Assembly: GCA_963513935.1 (NCBI GenBank)
Contig: OY740772.1
Coordinates: 17,206,098 to 17,270,097 of the forward strand
Direction: 5' to 3'
DNA: 64,000 nt
Source of the DNA: Aphrophora alni
Taxonomy: Eukaryota > Arthropoda > Insecta > Hemiptera > Aphrophoridae
Below the pieces are notes generated by a model. The model did not search any database, was not told the origin of the DNA, and saw nothing but the letters and a program-made list of their open reading frames with translations. The position numbers were made by a program, and so were the translations under genes. Below, in pieces: positions 51,901-63,139 of the stretch (its first letter is position 1; every line of letters begins with the position of its first letter).

Positions 51901-53099
51901 TCTCATTTCTTATACTATAATATAAGACAGTATTATTTTCTCAATTATATTCTCAATTTGTGGGTGAATAGTATGTAAAATGAAGGAAAGGTTAAATTGA
52001 CTGGAATGCAGTGGTACATTACCTACACTATCAATGGGTAAAGTTGAAATTTTTGTCATTTTGTTTTTGGTTCCATTTGTTGGTATTTGTTAAGGAGAAT
52101 TTCATGTACTTTTTGACAAAACGATGATGATTTTGATGGTTTACTCTTAAAACAAAAAAAAAGTAACTTTAGGTTTGTGAAATATGCCCCGTTTCCCATT
52201 CTTCTCATTCTTTCTTGTACCATCATGGGTTGCAGTGAGTATGGGAATGCTGAAGTACCCTATCTGGAACTATACTTTTCTTCATGTAATCTTGTAGATC
52301 ACTCTTTTTCATATTTTTTATTAGGTTTTTCTAAACCAACTCTTGTTTTTGTTTGATCCTGATACTATTGAAGGTCTATAGGTTTTATATTTTATGTTTT
52401 TTTCTTCTTCTTTTTAAGGTGATTGTGACCGATTCACTTAAAATTTTTTTTTCTTTCTATTTCTTTGCTGTTTTAACCATATTCAAAGCTATCTACTTTC
52501 TCAAACATAAAGTAATAACCTCACAGTGCCTCCATTCTTTTGCTGTCATCCTCATATATTGTGTTTTGCTTTCCTTAACAAAATTATTTCAAAAGAAAAG
52601 AGGCACCTACAACAGAGGCTAACCTTGTATAAAACTATTTATTGTTAACTTAACTACAAATAATTTTATAGGTCACGTCTGAAGACTCTTACTTTTAGAA
52701 ATATTGTTTCCATTGACTGAAACAGTTTTGAAAATATTTAATTGTCAACGGCTTCAGCTACCGCATCACAATTATTTGTAAATTTTTCACAATTACAAAA
52801 TGACAACAATGAAATTGATTTTTAAGATAGGAGAACAGGAAATAATCACTTAGACTAAGATCAAGGGAATGGGATCTGCAGTACCACAGGAACACCATGT
52901 TTGGTGAAATATTAAATCATAGAAATTGCGATATAACAGGGCATATTATACCCCTCCAAGAACCATCCAAGAGTCAACAATCTTTGGCCAGACTTAAATG
53001 ACGTGTTTTATAAATCTTTCAAAAACCCCATGGTAGTAAATTTGAATGTTTTTCTGTCCGAAACACACAAATTCCTTATACCTTAATTTAAAACAAAAT
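51901..53099. other. AT-rich intergenic DNA with a block resembling the right-edge satellite
   Basis: At 52220-52265 the sequence CAGTGAGTATGGGAATGCTG, then AAGTACCCTA, resembles part of the 109-bp satellite unit at the right edge (GTGAGTAAGTGTGTGCCAAT, CCTGAGGTACTCTA). The open frame at 52353-52622 is Phe/Leu-rich and AT-driven. Nothing else recognised. Confidence 0.35.
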
Positions 53100-53420
53100 A
53101 ATATTGAAAATAGTCCATGTTGTTTGTTATGCTGAGGTCTGAGATATTTCTACTTTGTGTCTCTGGAATCCAGATGGAGCTTTTATGACTATCTTACTAA
53201 TATTATCCACAGTTTGGATCTAAGCTCAATATATATAGTTTAAGATAGTTTTGAAGGTTGTGTCTGTTACCTTAACATCATTCTGTGGTATATTCACTAC
53301 TAAGGTATAACAGTTTTTGTACGCTGGAGACTCACAGTCACACAGTCAATGTTCAGACATTTCCTTGCTGAAGTCTCTGCAGAAATGGCACAAGTGAATC
53401 TCAGCTTTACCTCTGTTGTT
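53100..53420 (-). pseudogene. Non-LTR retrotransposon C-terminal relic (CxxC type)
   Basis: Minus strand near 53395-53320: HLCHFCRDFSKEMSEH, then LCDCESPAYKNC. This resembles the C.FC....E...HILC.C.AL...R module at the end of Jockey-type ORF2. It is decayed and short. Confidence 0.4.
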
Positions 53421-53776
53421 AATGGTGGTTTATGATTCAGAGAGCCAACCCATTATCAACCTTCATACTTTCCACCTAAGTATTCTAAGTTACATAGCTC
53501 TTTTTCTAGAGAAAGCGATAAACCTCTTCTATTACCTGAGACCAGGATGTTGTCTCCATAAGTGGATTTTTGGTCTTGTTCCCAGACTTTGTACTAGGTA
53601 ATCTGAAGCCTTATAAAGTACCTTTTTTTACAAGGTGACCTGTTTTTTGTTTACCGTACTGGGATTTGCTCATGTTCCGGCACTCAGAACAGTGGCAGCT
53701 TTTCAGGTGCACCCAAGAACACTTACTTTTAAAAACTATTTTAATATTTATCAAATTATAAAAGTAAAAATAACAG

Positions 53777-56064
53777 TTAACACATTCAATGCGGGACACA
53801 CACCGGTGTGTGTTGGGGTATGCGACTGCAGCGCGGAGCACACACCCGTGTGTAGTTAGAGAGCATGAATGATAATGATTTAGTGTAGCCTAGCTATTTG
53901 TGGTGAACGGTTGAGTTTATGTCGCGTGGTGCTTGACTGTTTTGTTGTTCTCGCTGCAGTATTCGTTGGTCGTTCCCGACACGCGCTCTCACACACCGGT
54001 GTGTATTGCATTATAGTGTTGTGCATCATTGTGGAGTGTACTTTTTAGGTGTTTATTTTTATACAAACGTTATTCTTGTGTAATTTTTATTCAAAATGGA
54101 TTCGGACGAGGCTTCTGAGTATTCGGATGTGGACTTGGTGCAAGAAAATTATGGGGAGAGTGACTCAGATGAATACGAGAGTGATGACGACCCTGATGCC
54201 TACTCTACCTCCCCTAATTGGACAATTACAACCTCGGGTATGAGACCGATTGAATTCCGAAAAACTGACAGACTGCTCCTTCCTCAGTTACCTGGCAATA
54301 ATAAACCTATTGATTGGTTTTTTTTATTAGCGGACGAAATTTTTCTTGAACAAATTTGTTCTTATACAAACGCTTATGCTTATGAAGTGCCCGTCCTCAC
54401 TCCTAAATCTAGAATAAATAAGTGGAAAATACTAACTGTTCCAGAGTTAAAAATTTTTATTGGTTTATTGTTTCACACTGGAACTTTTCGGCTAAATAGA
54501 CTAGAGGATTTTTGGAAACAAGACTGGCTTTTCGGCTTACAATGTTTTGGAAAAAGTATGCCAAGAGATAGATTCATGCTAATACTGAGATGTCTAAATT
54601 TCAGCCCAGCCAATACTACACACGAAAAGTCTATTGATAAAACTAGGTTTTTAGTTGATTATTTTAATACAAAAATGAAAAACCTCTACGAACCCCAAAA
54701 AGAGCTATCTTTAGATGAGGCCATGGTGTTATGGAGGGGAAGGCTTAGTTTTAGACAATACATAAAGGGAAAACGCCATAAATATGGCATCAAGCTTTAC
54801 ACCCTAACTGAACACCAGGGATAAATTTTGAGTTTTTTTATCTATTCTGGGTCTGCAGATGAGACTGTTGGTGGTAAGGGCCACACAGAAAAGGTGGTGA
54901 TGCATTTATTACAACATATGCTTCATCAGGGTTATTCTGTCTATATGGATAACTTTTATAACAGTTATTCATTGGCTGCCAGACTGTTAGCTAATGGCAC
55001 ATACTGCACAGGCACTTTACGGCAGGACAGGAAGAACACACCACCTGCCGTAAAAGAAGCTAAACTAAAGAAAGGAGAAACGATTGCTCGGTATGGGCAA
55101 AGTGTTATGATCGGCAAATGGAAGGACAAACGTGTCGTGACATATATTTCGACCGAGTTCGAAAACGAAATGGTTGATTTCATAGACAAAAGAGGAGATA
55201 TCAAGAAGAAACCTCTCCCTATTGTAAAATATAATACTCATATGAGTGGAGTAGACAGGGCTGATCAAATGATGAGCTACTACCCGTGTGAGCGTAAAAC
55301 ATTACGCTGGTACAAAAAGATTTTTGTTCATGTGCTCCAAATGTTGTTACTGAACTCACATGCACTCTACAATAAGTACAACGACAAAATGTCATTTTAT
55401 GAATATAGACTTTCGGTCATCAGAGACCTTTTGCCACCACCACCACCAGCAGTAGTGGAATCCCCTGTCCAAAAACAGAAGAGGAAACAAGCCCACAATA
55501 TAAGCAAAATACTTGAACGTGATGCTTCAAATAGGATAAAAAGAAAAGAATGCAAGTCATGTGTTGTGGCAAAAAAGAGGAAAATGACAACTTTTATATG
55601 TGATTCATGCCCCGACAAGCCAGGTCTCTGCCCTGGAGAATGTTTCAATAAATATCACGACGCTCTGTAAAAAGTTCAATATTTGGGTGTTGGGAGGGGT
55701 TGTAAATAGTGTTTGGGTGGCGGGAGGGGATGTAAATTTTGTAAATAAACGTTTGTAAACTTAGGTAACAGCAGAACATATACTTTTGTGCTGTTAGGTC
55801 TAGTGTTGTGAAGTGTGAGTCAGACTGTTGTTTAGTGCCGCCTGCCCTGATGTCGCCGCTGACAACGAAGGATCGTGGTGCCACGATACACACACACCGG
55901 TGCGGGCTGTACGATGACGTCATTTTCTCAAGGACAACGGACCGGAAACAACATTTGAAACATCAATCCTGTCTTCTACATACATAAAGTAAGTTTTTAG
56001 CGTATAAAATATTTGTAGCGTCCCAGACCCCTAATAGCCGTTTTTTCCGCATTGAATGGGTTAA
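53777..56064 (+). mobile_element. piggyBac element of 2.28 kb, nearly intact
   Basis: The element spans 53781-56060. TTAA flanks both sides (53777-53780 and 56061-56064). The terminal repeats CACATTCAATGCGG and CCGCATTGAATGGG match at 13 of 14 positions. Subterminal palindromes based on ACACACCGGTGTGT lie at 53796-53813 and 53991-54004, with half-matches near 53840 and 55889-55902. A single plus-strand transposase gene fills the middle. The high integrity makes it the youngest-looking DNA transposon in the window. Confidence 0.95.
54096..55670 (+). pseudogene. piggyBac transposase interrupted by one stop codon
   Basis: The frame from ATG 54096 to TAA 55668-55670 spans 524 codons, broken only by TAA at codon 243 (54822-54824). 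The N-terminus is acidic (ESDSDEYESDDDPDAY). The catalytic triad falls at D207 (LSLDEAMVLW), D285 (SVYMDNFYNSY) and D387 (MSGVDRADQMMSYY). The C-terminal zinc domain has CKSC, CDSC and PGLCPGECFNKYH. Length and motif order are normal for piggyBac, a cut-and-paste DDD transposase. As it stands, translation would give a truncated N-terminal protein with one catalytic Asp. A TTG two codons after the stop is unlikely to start a working protein. Confidence 0.93.
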
Positions 56065-56190
56065 CAAGGGTTAGATTTATATAAGTCTTTTGTCAAAATG
56101 TAGGTTAGGTGATATTTAACAATCACTATTAAATGTCAGCTAGTAACTGAATTTTGACTGTCTGGTCAAGAACTGTTAAAGGATAGGAGT

Positions 56191-56402
56191 TCTAAGTGCA
56201 GTGTCGGATTAAGCACTAAGCAGACGAAGCGTCCGCTTTGGGGCCCCGGCCCCGAAGGGGGCCCACAAGGGATTACAAAAAAAATATTATACTATCCGGG
56301 TTAGGATGGTGGGGTTAATTGAGGGGGGTTGTCGAGGTTGGGGGCCTCCTTGTCTATCTTGCTTTGGGGCCCCAAGGTTCTTAATCCGGCACTGTCTAAG
56401 TG
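56191..56402. mobile_element. hAT-type miniature element (196 bp)
   Basis: The element spans 56199-56394. The ends CAGTGTCGGATTAAG and CTTAATCCGGCACTG are inverted repeats with one mismatch. The 8-bp target duplication TCTAAGTG is perfect on both sides (56191-56198 and 56395-56402). The interior is GC-rich (GGGGCCCC near each end) and non-coding. The CAGTG start and 8-bp duplication are hAT features. Confidence 0.9.
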
Positions 56403-57114
56403 GTTACCATGGTAACTAGTTACTGCTCTCAACTTAGAGGCAGTGGTGGGATACAAGTAATACTCAATTTCTACAACAGTAGAAGTGGCTGCAATTGCCT
56501 TTGTGTATTTCATTTCTGTAAATGCATGAACAACTAACAAGTTTGTTTTTACTGCTTAGTTTCTGAAGTGAGTTAGTTAGTTAATTTCTATTTTATTTGT
56601 GCTGTGATAAATTCGTATGTAAATTCAATCATGTCAGACTTCGGACATTAAATTAATTTAAATGACATGAAAGCTATTTTCAAAGAACTATATACATTAT
56701 TTTCTTTAATCTTAAAATAGCTTAAAAAGGTGTTGTGTTGAAAATAGTTTTTCATGTTTAAAAAGAATATCAACATATATAAGAATCACCACATTTCAAG
56801 ATAGCCCGAATGACTTTACACTAAATTTCACGTAGAAGAAACTGCTTGGTGAAGTACTGTAGACAATGCCGTTCCATGAAGACATCATTAAGTTCACTTC
56901 TCACAGACGGAAGGTTGGATTTTGTAAGTAAGAAATATCTTTGTTTTATATTTATTTTGTTTTTTCGTATCTTTAAGACAATTAATCTTATAAACTACTT
57001 TTTTTTAGCAGATTTAGATGTTGTTACATTACTTTATAGTTATAATAATGAAATATTAACACAAATATTATAACTAAATTTACGTGTTAACCATCATGCT
57101 ACTTTGTCCAGCTT
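56403..57114. other. Intergenic DNA, no feature recognised
   Basis: AT-rich with no coding signature. The open frames at 56301-56540 and 56846-57073 lack domains. Confidence 0.45.
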
Positions 57115-57370
57115 ATGATATGACGCGTTTCAAATGTTCACATCACATATACACAAAAAACAAATCACAACACATAACACGCATTTGAAACATGTACATG
57201 GAGTAGACATTCTAACGTTCAACATAACATACATCTACCCGTAGTACATGTTTCAATTGTATGTTATGTGTTGTGAGTTATTTGTTTTTCTGTATATGTG
57301 ATTTGAACATTTTAACATTTTGAAGAATCTGATGATGTTTTGAAATGCATCATAGACATAAGCTAAACAA
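57115..57370. mobile_element. Head-to-head pair of Penelope-like tails, bodyless (locus F)
   Basis: Left arm 57115-57215 and right arm 57250-57365 are inverted copies: GACGCGTTTCAAATGTTCAC on the left, GAAATGCATCATAGACATAA on the right. Both contain CACAACACATAACA or its complement, the same style of TG/CA-rich stretch as in the Penelope-like elements at 24-28 kb. The left arm has lost the segment with CTGATGA. No ORF is present. Confidence 0.55.
57322..57358 (+). ncRNA. Degenerate hammerhead-like motif (locus F)
   Basis: CTGATGA at 57329-57335, a very short TGTTTT in place of stem II, GAAA at 57342-57345, then TGCATC. The core is intact, but stem II cannot form, so it is probably inactive. 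Confidence 0.4.
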
Positions 57371-57521
57371 AGTCACACGATGGATAACAGCTAAAGTTAG
57401 TTATATCTATTTGTGACTTGGACACCTATACAATGAATTTAAAAAAACTAAATATTGTTATTTTCATACACATAATTTAATATACAATCTTTTTTAGCAC
57501 TGTGGTGAATTCACAATAATG

Positions 57522-57706
57522 GTTTGAATATACCCCTAACCACAATCACTAGGAACAATAAATAAAACACAATTTTATCAAGACCCTCTGATGATGATAA
57601 CCATGTTATTGAAACATTAGGGCATTTAGAGGAATAAACAAAATAAAGTACAATAATTGTGTTTTATTTATTGTTCCTAGTGATTGTGGTTAGGGGTATA
57701 TTCAAA
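57522..57706. mobile_element. Palindromic element with hammerhead ribozyme (locus G)
   Basis: Arms of about 54 bp: TTTGAATATACCCCTAACCA onward (57523-57576) and its complement ending at 57706, both including CACTAGGAACAATAAATAAA or its complement. The 75-bp centre holds one hammerhead motif on the plus strand and nothing else. The plan is the same as at 21027-21202. Confidence 0.65.
57583..57622 (+). ncRNA. Hammerhead ribozyme motif (locus G)
   Basis: Stem I ACCCT; core CTGATGA (57588-57594); one spacer; stem II GATAAC-CAT-GTTATT (6 bp); GAAA at 57611-57614; then CATT with AUU as the cleavage triplet; and AGGGC pairing back with CCCT (4 bp). Its stem II half and GAAACAT are shared with locus B. 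Confidence 0.65.
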
Positions 57707-57709
57707 ATA

Positions 57710-58429
57710 TTACATAATTTAATTACAAAACTAGTTTTTAGAACTAAATTCTCATCTTTAGTGTTTGTGGAAAAGTTGAGGTACAGTTGTGATTTTAGTA
57801 AGAACTGAAAATAAAAATGTAGTATTTAAAACTATTTTATACTACTAATACTTCTAGTTTATTAAAGACTAGAAAATAAATGTATAAAACCGACAATATT
57901 GGTGTTAATTCATGGTTATTGTTACTTTGTTCAATTTGTCAGGGTAAAACCAAATACAACAGACTCAGGCTAGCATTATTCCCCTCCCCCTAATAATATT
58001 AGTAATTTGGGTTACACCAACTTTTTGAACCACAAGCTACCACAAGCTTTTTCTTAATCAGTGTGATTAAGAAGCTAAATTTGTTGTTTCTTGCCAACTG
58101 GTGAAGGGTTGGCAGAACAGCCTTATCTCAACAGTGTATGAACTCAGCTGTCTGACTATATAACATAAAGTATCCAGACTAGTGTCTTCCTTTTAAGAAA
58201 TTTTATAGAACAATGACTTTAGTCTTGAGAAAAACTATGTGATGAGATGAAGATTTCTTTCATTTAACCAGAACTGTAACCGTCACAATAATAGTATTTA
58301 CTATTGATAAGATAATCTTCATGTAATAATTGAAAAGCAACTTACTAGCCAAGTGTGACAGTTTGAGGTAACCTCCACTATAACAGTGTTTATCGTATTA
58401 TTATTTTTCAAAGGCACTGTCACTGTTGA
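57710..58429. other. Intergenic DNA, no feature recognised
   Basis: AT-rich with a small hairpin around GCCAACTGGTGAAGGGTTGGC near 58094. No gene seen. Confidence 0.45.
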
Positions 58430-58810
58430 TGTCAACTAGGACATGTTGGAGAACACTGTCATCCACTCAAATTCAACTCCTGTATGATGATGACAAAGTC
58501 TTTTTCAAACAAGATAGTGTACCACTGCTATACCGTGAGAGAGAATTATTGCATCTAAAGTTTTCTGGAAATTGGATTGGTAGCCGGAATCCCATCAAAT
58601 GACTCCATGATCACCTGTGGGTTTATTCTTTTGGGGATTTGTCAAGTATAAAGTCTTCTATTGTAAGCAACGTAATGTTTAGTAAATGTTATAAAACATT
58701 ACACCAATGATGCACTTAGATTCACAACTACATATTGTTGAGTGTACAGTAGTGTTAAAGAAAGACTGGAAGACAGTGTCAATCATGATGATAAACAATT
58801 TAAACATCTG
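58430..58810 (+). pseudogene. Tc1/mariner-superfamily transposase relic 3
   Basis: Plus strand: FFKQDSVPLLYRERELLHLK, then FSGNWIGSRNPIK corresponds to FQQDGAPPHY...........FPGRWIGR.GPI.W of the same superfamily as the relic at 1640-2335. It is followed by remnants of the LWGY block. A further frame (RLEDSVNHDDKQFKHL) matches the usual R...C....G.HFEHL end. Stops are present, and only the C-terminal half remains. Confidence 0.6.
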
Positions 58811-58959
58811 CATACCTAGTGTCTCTCTTGTTTATGTACATCTTTTAACTAGTCTGTTATAATAATAATAATAATATGTTAAAATAATACAATAGTTTTG
58901 TTTTAAAATATGAGAACATTTGTATATGAATTGTTCTGATATTTTATGTATATTTAATT

Positions 58960-59290
58960 TTATTTCACAGTAAAAGTGAACTTTGATACCTCCTCAATTC
59001 CAAAGAGAAGCTGTATGTTCCTTCCTATCACAATCTACGACATGAAAGGGTGTAAATTTTCTGCCTTTTCCGGCATGTCTCCCTGTTTTAGTCTCTTATC
59101 AACGTTCAATCGAACATTTCCCTTAATTTACTGAGGGTAATTAAAGAGGGTAACCCACACACAGAGGTGGTGGTGGGGGGGGGGGGAGGTAAGGGGTTGA
59201 AACAAGTTTAGTATTTGAAAAGTTAAATGATTTACTTCATTCATATACCATCATATCATGATATCATCTTATAAAGTTTTACATGATGAA
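58960..59290 (+). repeat. Left arm of a long inverted repeat
   Basis: Reverse complement of 62550-62885. It begins with a TTTCACAG acceptor-like sequence followed by a frame holding KRSCMFLPITIYDMKGCKFS, then LLSTFNRTFPLIY and TGA. After it come GGGTAATTAAAGAGGGTAAC, a poly-G tract (59171-59182) and a Tyr/Ser-codon-poor AT region up to 59290. Confidence 0.8.
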
Positions 59291-60339
59291 GGATCGTGTC
59301 ATTAAAATTTTATGAACAGATGTGTTATTGTGGTTAATTATAATATTCAAGACATAACATAAATTTATAGTTTAGTTTTCTCTTTTTTAAATAGTAAATA
59401 AACTCACTGTAGATAATTCAAAATAAATGGTTCAAAACATTACACAAATTTTCCCACTAACACATCCCAAAAATAACCCAAAACTATTCGTCACCAAAAA
59501 TTTCATTTCAGAAGTTTTTTGAAAAATATTTATGTACTTATAATTGCTTCATTTACATTATAAACACGTTCTCAATTTGTATTTGATTAAACTCCAGCTA
59601 TTAATGATCGTTGTCAATTTCCCTCACCAATTGCTTCGATGAATTTAAATATTTTTATTTTGCAATTTTGGTCATGGTTTTGGATCATTAATCTTGACAT
59701 TTCACTTAAATTCAAATGAAATCAGTAGAACCAATTTTGAAAAATTAAGCATTTTATAATAAGCCTTTGCTGATTTTTTGTTTTTTACCAATTACTCATA
59801 AACTGGCATTTGTTGAGTGATGATGACCAATCTGTTTTGTTTGTGTCCTTAAGTTGTTCATTTGTGCAAACTTTTTACAAAATAATTGGAGAGAATTTTG
59901 AAAAATCGTTTGTATTTCTTTGTTATGACATAATTTTTTATTATATTTTTTATATTTTGAGATATGCCACATATAAATTAGATATTTTTTCCCCCATTCA
60001 TTTGGGGTGTAAAGCCCTGCACTTATGGCAGACAGATATCATTCCAAAAATAACTCTTTTGGGCACATAAGACTGGACTAAGAGTTCACTGTACAGGTGT
60101 AGTAATCCCCAAGCATCTATACTTATCTTCATCTAGTCTATGGATTAGTTCATGCTCTTTCATTTTTTATTAGGGCTCTCCTGATTATTTCTCTTATTTC
60201 AACCTCAATGCACCATGAAGATAAGAAAGGATATTTTAGTGGTATCTGTTTTATGCTAGTTTTATTCTTTTGTTAAAGGCAATGATGACTCCAAGATTTT
60301 TATTTTTAAACAAAACACACAGACAAATAACCATACAAA
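59291..60339. other. Interior of the inverted-repeat pair, mostly featureless
   Basis: Contains the third copy of the dispersed repeat (59437-59530: AAACATTACACAAATTTTCC, CCCATCCC-like, AAAATTTCATTTCAG). The open frame at 59810-60070 is AT-driven with no domain. Confidence 0.4.
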
Positions 60340-60790
60340 AAATAATTCCAGAACATGGATAAGCAAGTCATTAGTACCTGGACACAGAAAGAACAAGAGA
60401 AGAGGTGGAGGATCTCCAGTTTAAGGACCAGTAAACTCTCACTTTGTGCACCTCATCTTCTCTTAGGAAGGAGGAAGATGGGGAAGGTGGTAAGGTTTGT
60501 TACTGGGCACTAATACGTGGGAAAACATCTACAGGATGGGGGTATTTATTTGGAAACCAATGTGTCGGAAATTTAACCGGCAAGAGGAAACTGTAAAACA
60601 TCTGATCTTCCAGCGCCATTGCCTCCATTAGGAAAAACTGAGACACTTTCATTTTTGAAAAAGGAACAGACAATCCATCAAGACAATCTTGTCAGGAAGA
60701 TTCTGAAGTGTATGGAGGTTGAAGGTCTTCTTAATGATGTCTAAGGAAATCAAAACCCTATTTGTATTTGAGCACACGATACGCCTTTGT
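60340..60790 (+). pseudogene. Non-LTR retrotransposon C-terminal relic
   Basis: Plus strand near 60530-60620: IYRMGVFIWKPMCRKFNRQE then ETVKHLIFQRHCLH. This matches the ..H...MG......C..C...EET..HLL..C..L.. module of insect non-LTR ORF2. Further on, LFVFEHTIRLCS is an in-frame continuation after a stop. It has decayed cysteines (CRKF for CR.C). Confidence 0.5.
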
Positions 60791-62549
60791 AGCCGATACA
60801 AAATAGCATGGTTTGTCCAATTGAAGAAGAAAAAAGGATCAGAGGAAAATTAATAATATCAAGTGTCAACGTAAGATCACAGTCACTACAATTTAACACT
60901 CAGTTAAAATTAATCCAAACTGAGTGTGCTGTATAAGTAGCAAAACAAACTTAACAACATGAAGTTATTAAAATAGAAACAGTTAGCATATAAATTTATT
61001 GGTGCTAATAAGAAAAGTTTAAATCAGGAAATGAATATTGATTGAGGGGTTGTAGGGGGATAGGGTGGGGGAGATAAGATGGCAACGGGAGTTGTGATTT
61101 ACTGCAATTATTGCTGCTTTGTTTGTGACTAGACTTTCAAGTAATTAACGATAAATCATAACGCTATCAGCTCTACTTAGAAATACATATTTTAGCTGAG
61201 ACATCCAATTGGATTATATATAGCACTTGTAACGAGATTAATGTGTTTTATTTAGAATTAAATGGAAATCAGTTGGTTGTGTGTTGTAGATTAGATTTTT
61301 TACTGTAAATATAGTATGGATCGAAAAGTCAATGTCGAGTAGTTTTTTTGATTGATGTCTGTATGTAGACTGTGTAGTGCTATATAGCTCAAATGAGAGA
61401 AAAAAATTTGATTGAATTTAATATATGGGTAGGTTTTAGCCAATTCTCAAAGTTTAGGAACGGGAGGGGGAGAGATTTCCCAATAGATCTATTGTAGGAA
61501 AGGTTTTTCCACAAATAAAATTAAAATTTGAGGTAGCTGGTACATATAAAAACTCAAAATTTTAATTTATTAAAAGATTTTAATGCATTTAAAAGATAAA
61601 TCTGGCTTAAATGTAAAGTTTATGGGCTCAATAAAAATCTCCCCCTCTACCTTAAAATATTGGTTAATTTGTAGCTTCCCCAAAAATAAAAAAATTATAT
61701 GTAGCCTATATAGAGCCAAATAAATCATACAGAATATTATCTCCCTCACTCCTGAAAATGTAGCCTTTATAAATACTGTACAAATAAAACAAATGTATAA
61801 ATCATTTTCACACTACTCCTCAATAAAGAAACAAAATGGTTAAAAGTAGCCTTTATGAATCAAAATCAAACATGCTAGTTGTTATCTCACAAAAAATGCA
61901 GATTCAGAAGTTATTGGTAAAAAAAAAATTTAAAAAAATAATATATAGTTGTTATACAAGACCTAATTTCTCAAAATCGGGTCTACCCCCTAAATTCAAA
62001 TTTAGTGTTAATTATTTAGACCAATGTCAAAATTGAAAGTCAAAATAAATTAAATTTCTAACATTGTATAATTGGCAAAAACGTAAATGAACCTTGACTT
62101 CAAATTTATCAAAGATGACTTATGCTTGAGCACAAGCTATGAGCCTTGCATTCCGTAGAAAATGTTACTAGTTTTATTGTTTCATTTTCTAACTTTAATA
62201 AATTAAGACAGATTGAAGTCTCCTATTCTTTTTGTTTTGCCTAATTTAAGTCAAGGGATGGAACACCCAAACTGGCACTAAGTCTCTAAAGGACCTTTTT
62301 ACTTATTCATTGTATGTTAACTACTAAATATTTACATTTGTTTTCTTTTACATTTGTAACATGCGATGACATATTTTTATTTTTATTTGATCTTCTTTTT
62401 TAAAATTATTATTACAATTAAAAAAAAAGAAAAATAAAATAAAAATAAATGTCCAGTATAAGAATATGTTTTGTATCATATACAACTACCTTGATACCAT
62501 ATTTTTTCATACAATTTTAATAAAAACATTATTAAAACATAAACTCTTG
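60791..62549. other. AT-rich DNA with one G-rich motif
   Basis: Four G runs at 61046-61071 (GGGG-TTGTA-GGGGG-ATA-GGG-T-GGGGG) fit a G-quadruplex motif. Several short CTCCCCCT/CTCCCTCACTCC and GTAGCCT motifs recur at 61440-61860 and may be a decayed tandem repeat. No gene recognised. Confidence 0.4.
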
Positions 62550-62885
62550 TGGTTTAAAACTTAATAAGATTTCATGATATGATGGGATATGAATGAAGTA
62601 AATCATTTAACTTTTCAAATAGTAAACTTGTTTCAACCCTTACCTCCCACTTCCTTCCGTGTGTGGGTTACCCTCTTTAATTACCCTCAGTAAATTAAGG
62701 GAAATGTTCGATTGAACGTTGATAAGAGACTTAAACAGGGAGACACGTCGGAAAAGGCAGAAAATTTACACCCTTTCATGTCGTAGATTCTGATATGGAG
62801 GAGCACACAGCTTCTCTTTAGAATTGAGAAGGTATTATTTAGGTTCACTGTTACTAGAAAATAAATGAAAAAGAAATAGAACAAT
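62550..62885 (-). repeat. Right arm of the long inverted repeat
   Basis: Partner of 58960-59290. On the minus strand it carries the same frame: LKRSCVLLHIRIYDMKGCKF, then SAFSDVSPCLSLLSTFNRTF and PLIY with a stop at 62687-62689. The stretch after the stop is conserved too, so similarity alone does not prove coding. The arms differ by scattered substitutions and a shortened poly-G tract. Confidence 0.8.
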
Positions 62886-63139
62886 TAAATACAAGGGTGC
62901 TTATAGTATGTTTACTGTTGATATAAATGGATTTATAGTTTTAAAACAAAATTCTTTTATTATCTTAAATAGTTAAAAGCTGCACAAGAAACACTAGGTA
63001 TAGAGATGGTTAAATCGTTGGCCACTGTGATTAACACAGTCTTTCTTGGGCACAGTTTTTCATCGTTGACATGTTATTAAATAAATCAGCAATGTACTGT
63101 GTCATAACATCCACTAAACAAGCTTTGTAAGAGAAGGCT
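62886..63139. other. Spacer before the satellite
   Basis: AT-rich, nothing recognised. Confidence 0.4.

Noticed and set aside
52353..52622. Hydrophobic 89-codon frame as a membrane protein
   Set aside because: It is Phe/Leu-rich because of TTT/CTT composition, with no upstream exon or homology recognised.
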